Assembly (NCBI GenBank): GCA_036351115.1
Contig: JAZBOL010000121.1
Span: 1 to 7,641 of the forward strand
Direction: 5' to 3'
Source: Marinihelvus sp036351115
GTDB taxonomy: Bacteria > Pseudomonadota > Gammaproteobacteria > Xanthomonadales > SZUA-36
DNA length: 7,641 nucleotides
The notes under the pieces were generated by a model. The model ran no database searches. It worked only from the letters and a program-made list of their open reading frames with translations, and was not told the DNA's origin. Below are positions 7,558 through 7,641 of the stretch, one piece after another. The translations under genes were made by a program, and so were the position numbers. How positions within the stretch are numbered: position 1 is the stretch's first letter; every line of letters begins with the position of its first letter.

Positions 7558-7641
7558 GGACAACGGACAACGGACAACGGACAACGGACAACGGACAACG
7601 GACAACGGACAACGGACAACGGACAACGGACAACGGACAAC
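7558..7641 (+). repeat. Tandem array of 12 perfect GGACAAC heptamers, continuing past the window end
   Basis: There are twelve identical copies of GGACAAC with no sequence change, ending exactly at the window edge, so the true copy number is unknown. It is a simple 7-bp microsatellite in non-coding DNA downstream of amtB. Perfect identity suggests recent expansion by slippage, or active homogenisation. Its reverse complement pairs with the degenerate run at 7467-7501, so a cruciform or RNA hairpin is possible. The reverse strand reads as a repeating SVVRCPL peptide, which is a by-product of the 21-bp (3 x 7) period and not evidence for a gene. Confidence 0.95.

Noticed and set aside
7411..7626. 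A - strand open frame encoding repeated SVVRCPL
   Set aside because: It arises because 7-bp repeats give a 21-bp coding period without stops. It also runs through the terminator. No start signal supports it.
7467..7641. CRISPR array
   Set aside because: The units are 7 bp with no spacers, and no cas genes are present. It is a simple tandem repeat.

Overview
The window is a high-GC proteobacterial nitrogen-assimilation locus, read entirely from the + strand. The protein sequences, the urease gene order with a HupE/UreJ-type permease in front, and a sigma-54 glnK-amtB unit suggest a gammaproteobacterium. A sulfur-oxidising or Ectothiorhodospiraceae-like lineage would fit, but this is a guess from resemblance and no taxonomic marker is present. 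A betaproteobacterium cannot be excluded.

Positions 1-5523 carry a urease operon: the 3' end of hupE/ureJ (probable nickel permease, cut by the window edge), ureD, ureA, ureB, ureC, ureE, ureF and ureG. All genes look intact and keep their key residues. Most junctions are tight (1 nt gap, short gaps, or a 17 nt ureE/ureF overlap). The main exception is a 104 nt gap between ureA and ureB, filled by an inverted array of degenerate 7-bp units that can fold into a long hairpin. UreA, UreB and UreC make up the apo-urease. UreD, UreF and UreG form the GTP-dependent activation complex that builds the carbamylated di-nickel site. UreE, with a His-rich tail, and the membrane permease supply nickel. 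The operon promoter lies upstream of the window.

Positions 5524-5763 are a regulatory region: two overlapping NtrC-type palindromes just after ureG, then a near-consensus sigma-54 -24/-12 promoter. This drives glnK (PII signal protein, 5764-6102) and amtB (ammonium channel, 6132-7403, GTG start with a strong Shine-Dalgarno). A small stem-loop and a strong intrinsic terminator follow amtB. Urease releases ammonia inside the cell, and GlnK-AmtB senses nitrogen status and controls ammonium uptake, so the two units form a coherent nitrogen-scavenging block.

Positions 7459-7641 are non-coding and repetitive: a decayed run of 7-bp units in one orientation, a small GC-rich stem-loop, and 12 perfect copies of GGACAAC in the opposite orientation running into the window edge. 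No new enzymatic system is visible. The genes are ordinary, and the most interesting signals are the repeats with a shared 7-nt period, the intra-operon hairpin and the glnK control region.
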